From contig JALVUH010000125.1 of assembly GCA_027035735.1 (NCBI GenBank), forward strand, positions 1 to 6,460: 6,460 bases of DNA, given 5' to 3'. Within the stretch, counting starts at the first letter, position 1, and each line of letters opens with the position of its first letter. Positions 5,388 to 6,460 of this stretch are shown piece by piece. The position numbers and the translations under genes are program-made. Source of the DNA: Nautiliaceae bacterium (GTDB taxonomy: Bacteria > Campylobacterota > Campylobacteria > Campylobacterales > Nautiliaceae). The notes beneath the pieces were generated by a model that was not told the DNA's origin, made no database searches, and was given only the letters and a program-made list of their open reading frames with translations.

Positions 5388-6460
5388 ATGCCTATGACAA
5401 TCACTGAAAAAATTTTTGCAGAGCATATAGGTAGGGAGGTTAAACCAGGTGAGATAATTATGTGTGATGTTGATATGACAATTGGAAATGATATTACTAC
5501 TCCAATTTCTATTAGAGCTTTTAGAGAAAGCGGAGCTAAAAAACTTGCAAAGCCTGATAATTTTGCAATAGTATTAGACCATTTCATCCCTCCAAAAGAT
5601 ATAGCTTCGGCAAATCAAGCAAAAATTAATAGAGATTTTGCATATGAGCACAATCTTAAAAACTTTTTTGATGAAAAAGATATGGGGATTGAACATAGAT
5701 TACTTCCTGAAAAAGGGCTAGTAGTTCCTGGTGATGTAATCATTGGAGCAGATTCTCACACTTGTACTCATGGAGCTCTTGGAGCATTTTCTACTGGTAT
5801 GGGAAGTACTGATATAGCATTTTGTATGATTACAGGAAAAAGCTGGTTTAAAGTGCCTGAAAGCATTAAAGTAGTATTTAAAGGCGAAAGAGGTGAACAT
5901 GTATATGGAAAAGATTTAATACTTGAGCTAATTCGCAGAATTGGAGTTGATGGAGCATTATATAAAGCACTTGAATTTACAGGAGATACGATAGAAAATC
6001 TTCCAATGGATGATAGAATGAGTTTATGTAATATGGCTATTGAAGCTGGGGCTAAAAACGGAATTATTGCTTATGATAAAATTACTGAAGCTTTCTTAGA
6101 AGAAGTAAAAAAATACAACCCTCTAAGAGCTGAGCCAAGAATTCACTACTCAGATCCAGATGCAAAATACTCTCAAATTATTGAAATTGATGTAAGTAAA
6201 CTTGAACCTCTTGTAGCATATCCTTATCTGCCAAGCAATGGAAAACCAATTAGTGAAGCTGTAAAAGATGATATTGAGATTCATCAAGTTTATATTGGAA
6301 GCTGTACAAATGGAACACTTAGTGACCTTAGAACTGCGGCAAACATCCTAAAAGGTAAAAAAGTACATAAAAGAGTAAGACTAATAGTAACTCCAGCAAC
6401 TCAAAGAATTTACAAACAAGCAGAGCATGAAGGAATTATTGATACATTAATTGATGCAGG
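5388..6460 (+). CDS. leuC: 3-isopropylmalate dehydratase large subunit, 3'-truncated by window edge
   Basis: With the small subunit LeuD this aconitase-family enzyme isomerises 2-isopropylmalate to 3-isopropylmalate in leucine synthesis, using a [4Fe-4S] cluster. The window holds the first 357 residues; the family form it resembles (the shorter LeuC type shared with archaea and thermophiles) is about 420. Visible signatures are VDMTIGNDITTPI near the N-terminus, VLDHFIPPKD, GADSHTCTHGALGAFSTGMG (about 119-138) and GSCTNG with the first cluster ligand Cys306. The CxxC pair with the other two ligands lies beyond the edge. I chose the ATG at 5388 because AAGGA (5378-5382) is 5 bases upstream; the ATG at 5394 is a possible alternative, 11 bases away. 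The residue after SCTNG is Thr where LeuC proteins usually have Arg. leuD is expected nearby but is not in view. Homoaconitase-type relatives are similar, so the substrate is inferred. Confidence 0.95.
   Translation, partial: MPMTITEKIFAEHIGREVKPGEIIMCDVDMTIGNDITTPISIRAFRESGAKKLAKPDNFAIVLDHFIPPKDIASANQAKINRDFAYEHNLKNFFDEKDMGIEHRLLPEKGLVVPGDVIIGADSHTCTHGALGAFSTGMGSTDIAFCMITGKSWFKVPESIKVVFKGERGEHVYGKDLILELIRRIGVDGALYKALEFTGDTIENLPMDDRMSLCNMAIEAGAKNGIIAYDKITEAFLEEVKKYNPLRAEPRIHYSDPDAKYSQIIEIDVSKLEPLVAYPYLPSNGKPISEAVKDDIEIHQVYIGSCTNGTLSDLRTAANILKGKKVHKRVRLIVTPATQRIYKQAEHEGIIDTLIDA

Noticed and set aside
5357..5900. Open frames on the - strand opposite leuC
   Set aside because: Both lie opposite the conserved leuC frame, with no ribosome binding site context or family resemblance.
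1..6460. CRISPR array, insertion sequence or defence system
   Set aside because: There are no regularly spaced direct repeats, transposase motifs or terminal inverted repeats, and every stretch over 300 bases is accounted for by a recognised gene.

Overview
The window is about 70% A+T and comes from a bacterium that is very probably a member of the Campylobacterota (Epsilonproteobacteria). The protein sequences and short AT-rich gene style resemble the deep-sea, moderately thermophilic Nautiliales (Nautilia/Caminibacter/Lebetimonas type). This placement rests on general recognition of the proteins and of the serS plus membrane-anchored TPR gene order, not on a database search.

Layout. Left half, all on the + strand: the 3' four-fifths of serS (seryl-tRNA synthetase), then after 8 bp a TTG-started 719-residue single-pass membrane protein rich in TPR-like helical repeats. 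After a short gap with its own TATAAT promoter come a BI-1/YccA-family multipass membrane protein and, overlapping it by 11 bp, a small stand-alone ThiD2-type protein (HMP-phosphate kinase family of thiamin synthesis). The ThiD2 stop codon lies inside the next gene, tRNA-Ala(GGC), at tRNA positions 8-10. Middle, on the - strand and convergent with the tRNA: a tightly overlapping three-gene set reading right to left, DUF2905 membrane protein, ThpR (RNA 2',3'-cyclic phosphodiesterase) and a stand-alone FlhB C-terminal-domain protein. Right end, + strand: leuC (3-isopropylmalate dehydratase large subunit), cut by the window edge. Two back-to-back TATAAT elements inside a 22-bp near-palindrome lie between the DUF2905 gene and leuC.

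How the genes relate. Most are housekeeping: tRNA charging, an Ala tRNA, leucine and thiamin synthesis, RNA end chemistry. Two may serve the flagellar export apparatus: the FlhB C-terminal-like protein, by clear sequence similarity, and the TPR protein, only by its position after serS, where Campylobacter carries a protein I recall being named FlgX. I see no mobile element, CRISPR array or defence system. The points most worth a second look are the CDS/tRNA overlap, the FlhB 'spare part' that lacks the autocleavage motif, the palindromic divergent promoter, and the internal sequence repeat of the ThiD2 protein.
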